Part shown: in pieces, positions 24,786-37,800 of the stretch | Numbering within the stretch: the stretch's first letter is position 1 | Layout of the letters: each line of letters starts with the position of its first letter | DNA from: Heracleum sosnowskyi | Taxonomy: Eukaryota > Streptophyta > Magnoliopsida > Apiales > Apiaceae | DNA length: 64,000 nt | Assembly (NCBI GenBank): GCA_030848705.1 | Contig: CM061245.1 | Span: 75,875,564 to 75,939,563, forward strand | Direction of reading: 5' to 3' | Notes under the pieces: model-generated | What the model was told of the DNA's origin: nothing | The model's input: only the letters and a program-made list of their open reading frames with translations | Database searches by the model: none | Made by a program: the position numbers and the translations under genes

Positions 24786-25760
24786 AATTGTGACGCCCCC
24801 AAATCCGGGGTCAGGATTTGGTGCCACTATTACTCTGAATAAAACATAATTATACAGACGACCCCTCAACTAAGGATCGATCACAGGTTATGGTATGGAA
24901 CAAGAATCTAAAATATTAAAGTTTATTACAACATCTAATTCAGTTTCAAAATATAAGTTTCTTTTTCAAAGAAAAGGGTAAACAAGTAAATTGGAACTTC
25001 CGATAAGACGGTACGAGCTATACGGGTGATCAGCCACGTAAAGCTCCAGACCATGTTTTCACAAGGCCCTAACATCTAAGGATCCATAGGCACATATTGG
25101 CCATAAAATAAATAAGTACTCATGACCGCCGCCTCGGTCAAAATTCTGTTCCATTCATAAGTAATTCAACAAAGGGATTAAATGAATAAGAGGCTTTCAA
25201 CATTTCCAACATTCATTTCAGGGTATAAGCTAATTCAAGATTTTATTGCAAGGATTTAAAAGTTTAATAATTGAAAGACATGGTAAGTAAGTGAGCAAAG
25301 GACTAAGTATGCTTCGGGTATTCAAAAGTTAACAGAGGTCAACAAAGTATAAGTCAAGGGGAAAGGTTTATATGAATAAAGCAAAGGTAAAGAAACAATT
25401 GTAAATTTCATAAGTAAAGAGCAAGGTAAAGCATGGTATTAAAATTCGATTGCATAGTATTAAGTAAAAAGGGTAAGTAAAGGTTGGACGTATACTTGCA
25501 ATATTATCAAAAGGTATCATTTGCATCATAATTTAAGAAAACTACCACTTGAACAATAAGTGGAGGGAATAGACACTTGCCTCAAAAGCCGATAAACTAA
25601 CTCAATAACTTGTACACCACTCCGACTTTACGTACACGGACTCCTTTCCTGGCCTCCTACTTGTACCTATATAATGGTATAATATCATCTTAGTCTTTAT
25701 CACTTAGTACCTCAGCTTTGTTTACGTAACTCTAAGTACTTCTACTCCAACGATATATAA

Positions 25761-26258
25761 TGTTGGACTATTTTTGAATAAAAATATTATTGCATTTCAT
25801 TTTATTTGATTTGTAACTCATTTGTTTGATTTTGTAACTCCTATAATTATTAGATAATATTTATTTGGTCATTATAATGGAGGTTACAAAGTTATTGCAT
25901 TTGGGAGTTACATTTTATGTACTACTATATAAGTAGGCTTTTGGTTCATTGTTTTGACACACAAAAAACTACAAGGCTTTCATAGCATTTCTTGCATTCA
26001 TCTTAGAGCTATAGGTTCAGTTTCTGTGAGATAGTAACGGTATTTGTTTGGTTCGTAGAAGGCGGATCTTTAAGTGCTTAAGATCACCTTTGTTCGTTGT
26101 ATCATGGGAGACGGAAGCCAACAAACCTTCAAGCACCATACAGAAGGGGCTTATCTGTTTTAAGGACAGCGTGGTATTCACGTGCCTCGAATGTACTTTT
26201 CGGTATTTTATTCTTGTTGTCTTGATTTCAGGTATACTCTCGATCTATACTTCTTACA
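25761..26258. mobile_element. Solo LTR nested in block B
   Basis: A 498-bp block starting TGTTGGAC and ending CTTACA, flanked by exact TATAA duplications (25756-25760 and 26259-26263). The length and start are typical of a small copia-type LTR. No internal sequence remains. Because the flank is AT-rich, the duplication is weaker evidence than usual, but both ends fit. Confidence 0.7.
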
Positions 26259-26260
26259 TA

Positions 26261-26263
<3 letters not shown>

Positions 26264-26306
<43 letters not shown>
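26264..26306. repeat. TA microsatellite
   Basis: A run of about twenty TA dinucleotides directly after the solo LTR. Confidence 0.9.
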
Positions 26307-26308
<2 letters not shown>

Positions 26309-28305
26309 AAACCATCAATGAAGGAGCACATAATACTTTAACAACTTAATTAGCATCTAAACATGTAGTCACTTAACACATATCGCTTAACGACATCACA
26401 TGGCATTCCTCCATTATTTGGATGGAAAAACCTCAAGATAAAGTATTTTAATAACTCTATCTATTCTTTTTGACAACAATAACACTTACTCATATAAGTC
26501 ATGTATACATACCATATACAATATACATTTCTAAGTTAAAGGCAATATAAATCCAACCTATTAATCATTATACAATCAGACTATGACACAACTAACACAA
26601 CTTGACCATTTATATACCACTTAAAATTAAATTTAAATAAAACTATTACAATACCAATCACCAACACTTCTCTTTTCTTTTTCTCTTCCTCTCCTCCTTT
26701 CTTCCTTTCTCTCTTCTCGGCCTCTCGGCCTTCACTCTCTTCTTTTCCTTCTCTCGGCCTTATGGCCCCAATCACACCAAACACACACATAGCTCTTTCT
26801 CTCTCACACTAACTCAACTTGCATAATAACACAACCTTTGTGAAAACACACACTACCCAAATTCACATTTTTAAACATCACGCGCAGTTTTAAAATCACA
26901 TTTTAAGTCACTCACACCAAATCTTGTTTTTGAAAGATTACGCACACACAAGAATACAATTTCTAAAGAACATACACAAAACATATTTTAAAATAACACA
27001 CACACAAAAATCACATTTTGAAAGTACACACACATACTCGCTCAAAATCCCATTTTAAATAACACACATACACATGAAAATCTTATTGAAAATCTTCAAC
27101 TCTCTCGCAATCTCTCTTCCTCTCGGCTCCCACAATCTCTCAACATCTCCCTTTCTCCCGGTCCCTCTCTCTCGGCCCCCTCTCTCTCCATCTCCCTCTC
27201 TTTCAAAACTCCTTCCACCTTAACTCCCATCTTCAAACCAACAATTAATCCACAACATTACATGCATCAAGATCACTTCAAAGAAAATCAAATTAAAACT
27301 AACCATAATGAAATATCACTATAAAATAAACATGTAAGTCTAATAATCACCACACATCATCTTTATCACCACATACAACACTTTTACTAAAATAAAATCA
27401 AAACCCTCTTTAAAAAAATGATGATTTCAAAAGAAAATCCACATGCAACTACAATTATGCTTCTAATTAAACTAATATCAAGAACCCATTATCAATCTAT
27501 TACACAATCCTCAAGAATTCTTAAAATTAGTAACATGCAATCACTTTTACTATCCAAATTAGCAAAATTATAAACAAAATCGAATTGCATGTGTGCATAG
27601 AGAATCATCGACTCCTAAAATCATTGTCGATAATTGGGTCTTTCTTGGATGAACCCGAAAATTATGGTGTTCATCAAGAATTCATTCCCAAACTCTAGAA
27701 CAAGCATTGCATGTCATCAATTAGTACAACACTCCACTTTTACTCCAAGAGGAATTGTGAAAATCAACCAAGATTTATACATATATATTGTAAAAAGATG
27801 GGGAAATCATACTTACTAAAATGAAATTGATCTAAAGGCGGTACTTGATTGAGTGATTGAAGAGTGGAGGATGAAGGAGGCGGGGTTGGGGCTCGGGGAA
27901 AAAAACAGGGGAGGGGAAAGAGGGATGGCCGTGAGAAATGGGGTGGGTGGGCTTTGAGAAATAGAATAGAAGTGTGTAGAAAGTGAAATAAAAGAGAAGT
28001 AATGTTATCTCTTAAATAGTTTAGAAATAAATTACAAAATTACAAAATTACCCAACTAATAAAAATGCTAAAATAATACAATCAAGGACTATGGTGTAAA
28101 TTCATAATCTCAATCTAGATCAAGTAGAAATATTATTTTACAAATAAGTTTTATATTTTAAATAAATAAAATTGCTTTTACAGGAAAATAATAAAATAAA
28201 ATGCAGTTTTATCTCAAAAATAATAATAAGTAGAAATTTACAACTCACTTGGTAAATAAATAAAATACCCGTTGCAAATAAATAATTTAAAAGGTGTAGC
28301 ATCTC

Positions 28306-29622
28306 TCAAAATAAATAATTAAAATAAATAATTTCATTAATAGTACTATTGCATTCCTCTTTAGAAAGCTCAGTGAGGTTGGTAGTGATTACCTGATTGC
28401 TTAATGAACTTGCTTCCTGCTCAATAGAATCAGCCATTAGTGCAAGGTTGATATACTCAGTGTCTTCATCTGAATCATTTCCATCAACAGCCCAATCATA
28501 ATCCTGAGTTATGAATGCCCTTTCCTTTTGCTTGAGAAGTTCAAAATATTTCTTCTTGTAGTCTACAGGTTCAAACTTCTTGTCCTTCTTCTCAGCTTTA
28601 GGCTTTCTGCATTCACTTGCAAAGTGACCTCCCATCCCATAATTAAAACATTTGAATTTATATCTTTCAACATAATTTTTGTTTGGTTGAAAGTCTTTCT
28701 TGTAGGGTTTTGTCACTTCAGGATTCTTCTTGAATTTGATCTTAGAAAACTCCTAGACAGAAAAGATATCTCATCTTGATTAGAAGAATCACCTTCTTCA
28801 TACATCTTTCCCTTGCCCTTGTCTGATTCAGCTCTACCTTCACAAACATCACTGTTCGGTGTAGCTTTAGTCTTTCCAAACATTTGTGTCCTCAGCTCCA
28901 TCATCACCTGCAACTAGAGCTACAGAACTACCTTTCTTTTGACCCTTCTCAATTTATTCATCTTGCTCCATTTCTAATTCATATGTCTTTAATGTTCCAT
29001 AGAGCCTTTCAAGAGTGAAATTCTTGTACTTTTGAGTGTTTCTTAGAGAAACAGTCATTGGATTCCATTCCTTGGGCAAAGATCTCAGAAATTTGAGGTT
29101 TGAGTCCTATATTTGATACAGTCTTCCATACAGTTTTAATCCATTCAATAGTTTCTGAAATCTACTAAAAGTATCATTCAGAGACTCACCATTTTTAAAG
29201 TGAAAGTGTTCATATTGTTGTATGAGAAGTTGCATCTTGTTTTCTCTAACTTGCTCAGTTCCTTCAAACGGAGTTTGAACTGTGTCCCAAACTTCCTTGG
29301 CTTTGGTGCAGTTAATAACATTGTCAAACATATCACTGTATAGACCATTGAACAGAATGTTCATAGCCTTTTTATCTTTATGCACTTCAATGATATCTTC
29401 ATGTACCCATTCTGATGGTAGCTTTGGAATTGTGTCTCGGGCTCCTTCTCCTTGTAGAGCAATTGCAGTGTTAGGTTTCATAGGCACACGAGGACCTTTC
29501 TCTATGCAGTCCACATAACTCTCATCCATAGACATGAGATGTAGATGCATCTTTACTTTCCAGTGAAAGTAATTATCTTTATCAAGAATTGGTATCTTTA
29601 CTCTCATATCCTTCTTTCCCAT
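28306..29622 (-). pseudogene. gag: E2 gag, decayed
   Basis: Minus-strand copia gag remnant. The start M-G-K-K-D-M lies at 29622 and a UBN2-type domain runs to a stop near 29107. Further pieces lie at 28913-28713 and 28716-28306, separated by stops and frame changes. The zinc knuckle reads C-F-N-Y-G-M-G-G-H, so the second cysteine is replaced by tyrosine, which should abolish zinc binding. The gene runs into block B at about 28300-28330 and no pol follows. Confidence 0.75.
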
Positions 29623-29669
29623 GATTCTGGTGGTGTTTGATCTTTAGACTTCAAGCGTGTTAGAAGCTT

Positions 29670-29681
29670 GCTCTGATAACA
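29670..29681 (-). other. E2 primer-binding site
   Basis: The minus strand reads TGTTATCAGAGC next to the LTR. This is one base away from the TGGTATCAGAGC of E1 and E3. Confidence 0.75.
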
Positions 29682-29683
29682 AT

Positions 29684-30688
29684 TGTTATTCTCAGTTAAA
29701 CACTTACAAAATTGTAGAAGGGGGGGGGGGGGTTGAATACAATTCTTGATTTTTGCAACTTATCAGCAATTTAAAATTCAAGGACAGAAAAGCTAAATTG
29801 CAAGATAAATAAAAAGACACAGAATTTAAAATTTTCAGATGGATTGTTTGTGATCCATATGAGATATATATTGAAGAAATAATTTGTGATATTTGTTTAC
29901 AAATACATAGCTGTTGTTACAGTTCTTTGCTTCTAAAAATGCTAGAGAGAAAACCTAAACAAAGACAATGTAAACTGTTTTCTTACTCTTTTTTTTACAA
30001 AGAACTGCTACAATTGGTTATAAAAAACCCAAGTTTACAAGCCATACTACAGACAAAAACTATCTCTATTTTCTAGGTCCAGTATGCTTGCTTCTTCATT
30101 CCAGATGCATGTGACTGAGATGTTGTACTCTTGACAAATTGGCTTGATTGTACATCTTCTATGTTTGCATGGAAATGGAATGTTTTTTTTTCTTCGAGGT
30201 TCACCAGTGTTTGGCTACCATATGCTTTTTGTTTACTCTGTCAACCCATGTGCTTCCACCAGTGTCAAGTCACCATCAACGTGTAATCTTGAGCTTCATC
30301 CGTTGGTAGTGTTCTTGACTATCCGTGGATGACTATCCGTGGATGACCATCCGTGGGTGACCATCCGTGGATGAGTGAAGAGTTGATCATCCGTGGATAG
30401 CATTAAGTCTTCATCTGTTGTCAATCATTTTAACTTAAACAGAATTACATAGCACATCCTATTTACAATTAGCTATCCTATTATGCTTATCTACTGAAAG
30501 TTAACATGACTTAGTACTTAATACTTTTAATCTCTAGACTAGAGTAAAATTGAATATATTACATGATTACTTATCCGTGGATAAGCTTCCCACCAACGGA
30601 TACTACTGAAGGTATGTCATCCGTAAATGACTTATACAGAAATGTGTTATGTGTTAAGTTATCATCAAGAACATCATATTTCCAAACA
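29684..30688 (-). repeat. E2 5' LTR (right copy)
   Basis: 1005 bases, homologous to 20363-21356. It has a shorter G run near 29721 and extra CCGTGGATGA-type units around 30318-30382, so the minisatellite changed length after insertion. ATAAG follows at 30689-30693. Confidence 0.85.
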
Positions 30689-30693
30689 ATAAG

Positions 30694-32282
30694 GTATATA
30701 AAATTCATTAAAATAAACTCAAAAATACTTCATATTAGATTTTTCAATTATTAACAAAAATAATATGTTCTGGGGTATACAAACTCAAAAATTACTTTAT
30801 ATGGGTATTATATGTGTTCTAAAATTCAACATTCAAATTTAGTCCTGATCTAAAGATCTCCTAAATTATCGCTAATAGATACGCTCCTGTTTGATTAAGT
30901 AGTTATTTGGTATGTTCACTTACTTATATTTGCTCAAGTAATATCATTAAAATCTCTAAGTTGCTAATGTTGAATTCTGTTGTTGTACCGTTTTAAATAT
31001 ATCAACGTGTACAAGTGAATTTAATTATTTAAATAGTTATCTAAGTCTATAATATACATATAAATATTAATTATATTCAAAAAATAATATTATATTAGTT
31101 CCGATTAATCTCCGATTATCCGATTAATCCCTAGACGGTACCTCCGTCGATTAAGTTTGATTCCCGCTTTTAACAACACTGGCTATTATACAATAGTATA
31201 GATATACAAAAAAAAACCGTACAACCATTATCTTTTAACTAAAACATATAACCTTTTATAAACACACCTAAAAATATTAGTTATACTATATCTCTCAATC
31301 TTTAATTATTATATTCAAAAATACCAATTATACTATATCTTCCAATCATTAATACAACCTTTACTATTTCTTCCGTTCAAACTTGAAAAGGATCTTTCCG
31401 ACTCTCAAAGGAATTGAAGGGGGTCACACAAGCAGTGACCATTAATACACCTCTAACTACTATATACTATATCTTGCAATGATTAATAATTAATAAGGTA
31501 TATAAAACTTATTAATACACACTCAAAAATATTTTACAGTAGATTTTTCAATTATTAATAAAATATACAAAAAAATATATACATTATACAATAATATTAC
31601 AGCTAATTTTATAAAAATAAAATAAAATAATAATATTATCATAACCAATAAATAACTAATTACTTTTTATATAGGTAAAACGTATTATCTTTTCTATATT
31701 TTCAAACTAAAATCACTTTTTTTTCTAAAAATATAACGAACAACATATATATAATTGTTGTCTAAGCATATCATTTAAAATTTTAAGTTTACAAAATTCA
31801 TGTTTTAAAAGTTTCAATTCAAAGTAACAAAATGTTTAAATATATTATCTAAAATGTTAGAATTCATAATTTTTCGTTTGGTTACAGTAACATTGAAAAA
31901 ATATGTATAGAACTCGAGAAAAGTTATTTTTACTTTCCGAATACATATTTAGAGTTATATGTTTGATATTTATGATGATTTTAGTTATTGAAACGATACC
32001 CCGTTGAGATCAATGATGAAAGCGACATCTGATCTTCACTTCAGTGACAAGTTTGATATTTAACCCATTTCCGTTAACAATAATAGTGATATTTACATTG
32101 CATACGAATAAACTTGGAAGATGCAAACAATAACAATCTATCTATTTTTTCAAGACAAGAACACAGTCCTTGCTGAATACACAAGGAGTGAAGACCCTAA
32201 ACCACTAAAACGAAATAAATTAGAAATCACAGTGAATCTCATAGCTGGGTTAGGTGGTTAAAGGAAGATCTTCAATAAATCT
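30694..32282. other. AT-rich intergenic sequence between E2 and the fusion gene
   Basis: Right half of the repeat tract split by E2, with TACACAC/CTATATC-type units (for example 31440-31600). A small less AT-rich patch lies at 31100-31170. The part nearest 32283 is probably the 3' untranslated region of the minus-strand gene. No other gene is seen. Confidence 0.45.
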
Positions 32283-34439
32283 TCAACAGATCATTATCTC
32301 TGGACAATAGAGCTGCAATTCACTGTCTATCAGATCATTATCTCTGGAGTACTGGTCTATCTGTCTATATTCATCACCATAGATGCCATTAAATATGGCC
32401 CATGCTGCCTCCATCTTTACATCAGACTCATACATATCCTTTTCGAGTAAGTCGTAGAGAGGCTCTATCAAGTTGGCTTTATGCATATTCTGCAAATTCA
32501 GTTTACAAATATGCAACTCATCAAATACAGTAAAATGTACAGTTATACATGTAAGTCATGCAGAAACTATATTTTGTAAGTTCATTCCGTAAAAAAATAA
32601 AATATAAAACCTACTTGTATCCATGATTGCCTTCGAGCCGCTATATTCGAAATTATCTGGCAAGCTTCCTTGGTGAACTTCTTAAATTCAAAACGTAACA
32701 TCATCCCAAGGCATTGCAGAAGCCGAGAATCATTAGCCAATGTCTGGAAGAATGAATGGATTATTAGACACAATGAGGAGCACTTCATAAACTAGCATGT
32801 ATCATGACTAATGCCATCATTATACACATGACTTAATAGTCCTATAAAGAAGACTTTTAACCATTTTCGAACAATGCATATTCAAAAATAAGCTTTAAAT
32901 TAGAACACTGCGGTCTGCAGCAAGCAGGCCAAAACAAGTATATAAAGTTTTAAATAAATGAAAGCCTACAGAGGCCTCAAAGACCTGGTGCACGCACACA
33001 CACATTATTATACATATATATTAAGCATATACACTCAAGCAGGTAAAACAAGAGAAGACCCTTGTATATATAAAGCTCTGGAGTTTCTATTATTTTATAA
33101 TTTTCAAAATTGTCATCTTGGATTAAGATATATTTCATCACTTGATCATTTACCTGAATCTGATTAGAATGTCCCCATCTCGCAATATTTCCAACCACTC
33201 CAAGTGCAGAACTGGCTATCACAGTACTTCCGAATATTACAGGTGGAGAAGTAATCACCGGGCAATCAATTCTAAAACAATTGCTGAAACACCAGTAAAC
33301 ATAACGCGTATTAGCTAAAAATTGCAAGAAAGAGATTGCCACATAAGAAAATGGATCAAATCCCCTCACATGATGAGCCCAATAAGCTTTCTAATCAGCT
33401 TGTCCCATGCTACTCCTTTAATTGTCACAGTCCATTTGTAAGTAAGATACTGGAGCGCATAACATGTTGACACTATATGGCGATGACTAATTGAATCCTT
33501 TGTAAGGAGGTCTTCTGATATCATGAGGGCTACATTGACCTACCAAGAATTTAGAGTTGTTAACAAATGCATGGGATTGCTATCAATAGCTCAGCTGGTA
33601 AAAACCCATAAGAAGATGGACCAGAAAATAACCTTATGATCAGGAAGATCTCTGTAACAAATGACTGCCAAAAACTTGGCTACCCATTGTCTAAGCTCAG
33701 GCAGAGGTAAATTACGAATCTTATTAGCAATTTCTTGTGCTTGTTCCAAAGCACCATTTATAAGGATAACTTGCGTACATCTGGGGCAAGCATAAGCTAA
33801 ACGCGTCAATGCCATCACACCCTACATTTAGATAGTATCTCTAGTTAGACCTGTTACAAATTGACAAACATAGGAGAACTGAATAGCTAACTAATTTAGT
33901 AGAGATTACCGCAATACTGAGGTCAGTTAGAGGATGAGACATAAGCTTCACAAGGGCTGGAACTGCATCTCTCGAGTATTTATGAAAAATATTATGTGAG
34001 AGTGCACGTGAGAGGATGCGAACAGCCAGACTCTGTTATAGAAGTACAAATTTGTTACTAAGACGTGTCCTTGAGATATGAAAGAATCTAATAAATTTAA
34101 GGATGTGCACAATGCACCCGACACAACAAACCTGGATGGCGACGAGGTCTTTCCTGTCTTTGCTGTTGTCAATCTCAGCGAGGATCCCAAGAAGGCACTC
34201 AACAGCCTCAGAGCTTAGACAACCAGCTAACCCTGCATCTGTTCGTCGAAATTCCTTCAGTATTTAGGATTTTAATCATTCTAATTAGCTAATAAAAAGA
34301 ACTAAAACAAGGACATTCTTGTACCTCCATTAACTAAATCATTTAACCAATTCGTTGCCTCTTTAAACTTCACAGGCTCTCTATGCTGGGAGTCATCTGA
34401 CTCCATGAAGATGCTAAAGCAGCGACTGAAATATAGATT
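32283..34439 (-). other. Exons 6-13 of the fusion gene: importin-alpha-like ARM region
   Basis: About 390 residues in eight exons, each roughly one to one and a half armadillo repeats. Clear importin-alpha hallmarks are F-K-E-A-T-N-W-L near the start, A-L-G-V-V-G-N-I-A, K-E-A-C-Q-I-I-S-N-I-A-A and E-A-A-W-A-I-F-N-G. No Arg-rich importin-beta-binding domain precedes it. Some Trp/Asn positions that bind nuclear localisation signals in true importin-alpha are kept (W-A-I-F-N) and others are changed (C-Q-I-I-S-N). Confidence 0.8.
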
Positions 34440-34782
34440 CTGGAACTTGGAAAAATAACAAAAATGTAAGAAAGACTATAAACAATAATCTTTCACTCAA
34501 AAAGTTACTAAAACATTAAAGCAAATTTCCCTTCAGAAACTACAGAAAATTTTCCTTAAGAAACTATTAGAAGTAAATAGTAATCCATCATTACATATAT
34601 TAAGTATCTGTCTAAAGCTGCAGCCACTAATATAAGAATCAATAGACCAATCATATCAAAACTAATAGACATTCAGAACAACAAAAGACTACTGTTGCAT
34701 TTTACAAGTTAGAGGTAAATTTTATAAACGTCAAAATAAAACACAAATACTAAATTACAAACGAAAATAAGTATATATGTAA

Positions 34783-34823
<41 letters not shown>

Positions 34824-37800
34824 CCTGTTTCTGAAGGCGTGGGCGTTCGGTAGCCAAAGGAGAAATCGGCACATCTACCAAAAGCGGTTTATTTATAAAT
34901 GTTTCTTTTTCATGCTGTCTCAGTATGCTATCAATAAACGGCATATCGTCCTCGGGATGTGGAATATTTTCCTCGGAGTAAGATCTTAAGAAAAACAAAA
35001 ATTAATGAGTATTAAATCAATATGAAATTAACACGTGATTAAGACAAAACTAGCTAGTTCATGTATTAGTAGTATTTTAATAAATTGTTTTATTTACACG
35101 ATAAAATTGTTTTTCATTTACTACATTGGTCAACATAATAGGGACTGTTACATAAGTGAGAAAAAGAGGAGCAGATAATTGATGTGGCATAGAAGAATAA
35201 AAGTTAAAGATTGAGGTTGCTTCATCGGCAAGTGTGCAATGAATTTGATTTTATAAACCAAATTTGGGAATTGAGATACTTATCCATATTTGTTAAGTAG
35301 TCAAACTACTCCACAGTTATGAGTTATATAAAAAGTTTAGGAGGGGAGGGATGTGACAGTCAAAAGGAAACCTTCACTTGTAGCACTAGGAGCGCCTATA
35401 TTGACAATTAATAACACTATAGTTATGTAAAATACCTCTTTAAACGTTTAGCACTCCGGATGTATACACCGCCAATGTTGAACTCTTTCATGATGTCCTC
35501 GGATATTTTTGTCTTGACCTTGTTCACCAATGTTCGACATGTCAAATTCATTAGACTCTTAATTCGAAGGTGGTTTGCTGCCTGTAATCACAATATGTAT
35601 AATATCAATACAAACCCAAGAATCCCAATGCTTACGAGATATGTCCGCGAGACATCACTTATGAATACAAAATTAGAGTAGAGACTAACAGATTATATCA
35701 TTGACAGGTCAACCTTATTTGCAACTAATAAACACACTGAAATCATGAGTTCATCAAAAAATAAAAAATTATGTAATAAGAGAATACAATAGCTAAAATG
35801 GAACATAAAACAATACATCGAGTAAAAACAGTACAGTACATGTTTTTATAGAAGATAAATTAAAAGTAGACATTGCTTTATAATAAGTAAATAACCTAAC
35901 CCTCCAGAAGAACCTACCCTCCTTTAGATATCCAAACTAGTGTGTTGAGTTTGTGCCTGCGTGCTTGTACTTTAGATATCCAAACTAGTGTGTTGAGTTT
36001 GTGCCTGCGTGGGTATAAAAAATAGATCCTGAACTAACTGGTAAACTTACGTGATAGACAAAACTCAGTTTGCAATTATGATGAGATTACAACCAATTTA
36101 ACAATTGGAGGCAGCATCACCATCAACAACATTCATTTCTTTTTCTTATTCTGTCAGGAACAGTGTATCCTGATTGATTCAGTAAAGTATTGCAGCCAAG
36201 AATATAAGACTTGGCAAATAAAAAAATCAGTTGTATACCCAGTGTTATGCACGAGAGGTATCTAATAACTATGAAATAGGCAACATACGATCTTGATGCA
36301 AGAATCAAACCATAGCTTAAACAAAACAGTGACACATAGTCTTCCCAAGTTCTTGACACGTAACAAAACAAAACAGTTTTAATGTTATATATTCTGGAAA
36401 AAAACAATTTATCCTGAAACATCGACTTGATAGATGAATCATATTGAATGTATTATTATTAGTATCGTTTTAATAATATAATCATTATCACTATTACTGT
36501 TAAAATTATAATTACTACTAAAATTATTACCCTAGAGGAGCAACAACAGATTTCAAAAAATCCAGAAAAGAAACAGATATAAAGGAACAGTATGAACATA
36601 AATAAACAAACATATATAAACAAAACAAGGTTAGGAAGGAAACCCAGGGTAGGTAGAAAATAAAAAACCTGAATGAGATTAAACAGAAGAACGAGATCAA
36701 GTTGTTCGACAAATTGAGGATCAAAATCAATCTCGGCTGTGGATGGTTGAACACGAATCTTGCAGTAATATATAACTTTGGACAAAATGTTGCTGGTGAT
36801 ACAAGAAAGAGGGGAAGCGGGATTCTCCGCTATGATTTTTTTGATGTGGTCCTTGAGTAAGTCGGTCTCAAGAGCCACCTCTTCCGCTTCAAACAGAATC
36901 TTATCTACACTCAACACGGTAACATTTTCCTGCAACAGAAATTTAATAAATGACGAAGATGGGTCGTGGGTATATATTGGTCAAAAGTGGTAACTAAATA
37001 TGTACTTCCTAGCTCAACATCTTGTAAAATATAAGGCGTTTATTACGATAACTATTGCAAATTGTTACCTTAGCATTATGATTTTTTTTTTAAGTCTAGA
37101 TAAAATGGTTCTCCAACAAAACATTTGGTAGAGATTTCTGTATATCTGTTCTTCCTTTTTTGTAAGCATATTCATATTACTTGATCAATTAAGAGGTTTT
37201 ACCTCATTGTTGGTAATCACTTTTTTTTTTTTGAAAGGTAATTGTTGGTAATCACTTTGAGATATAGAAATACATACCTGACTGACAGAGTCTTGGTCAT
37301 ACACACATTGTGTCAAGCCTTTACGATTATCAAATTGAGCAATATCAATCCAAGTGACTTTAATGAGGATTTGTTCCCCCTTATCATTAGTTAAAAATTC
37401 CTCATATACCCCTTCTTTTAGAGGATCGAAGCTGACAATGCCTCTATGATCGTGACCATCAACACTGAGGGAAACTTCCACATAGAGCTTGGAGTACAGC
37501 GGTACACCTACAAAGGATCTTGACAAGGGAATCACACCATCGTGCCCTACTATGAATCCGTTATTAGACTTCTCCCTAAATAGCACATTCGCACAGTGGC
37601 CTAGTTCCAATTCGTTGTTGCTGGAAAAAACAACTCCATGAACATTCTTGTCAGCAGAGTTGTCTAACAACTTAATCTGGAGACTGGCGGCAGTGGCATT
37701 AGCATAACCCCCCATATAAACAAGGATCTGTCCCGTGCCATCATTGGCAGTAAAAAACACAGATTTGACAGAAACCTCATGAGGGAGAGGGTCCCACTGG

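Larger units (their letters stand above)
24789..28300. mobile_element. LTR-like block B (TGTGACGCCC type), containing a solo LTR
   Basis: Starts TGTGACGCCC three bases after block A and probably ends at GGTGTAGCA near 28300, giving about 3.0 kb without the nested solo LTR. The five bases after it (TCTCT) nearly match the five before block A (TTTCT), so A and B may have arrived as one unit. The middle is low-complexity, with CTCTC and ACACA runs at 26700-27200. No coding region is recognised. Confidence 0.45.
20363..30688 (-). mobile_element. E2: minus-strand copia element without pol
   Basis: Bounded by LTR copies of about 1 kb (20363-21356 and 29684-30688). The target duplication is ATAAG (5051-5055 and 30689-30693). 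E2 is split at its outer left edge: its first three LTR bases lie at 5056-5058, then E1, then the rest. On the minus strand it reads LTR, primer site, broken gag, inserted LTR-like blocks, the end of a 3' ORF, purine tract, LTR. No protease, integrase, RT or RNase H sequence is recognisable, so pol was lost by deletion or replacement. Confidence 0.8.

Noticed and set aside
26581..26790. Lys/Glu/Arg-rich minus-strand frame
   Set aside because: Produced by a CT-rich low-complexity tract, not a gene.
22212..28300. Blocks A and B as the two LTRs of one element
   Set aside because: They are too diverged and of different length, and there is no internal region between them.
36123..36422. Minus-strand frame of 99 codons in intron 3 of the fusion gene
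   Set aside because: Lies between two well-defined exons, has no recognisable similarity, and is explained as an intron.
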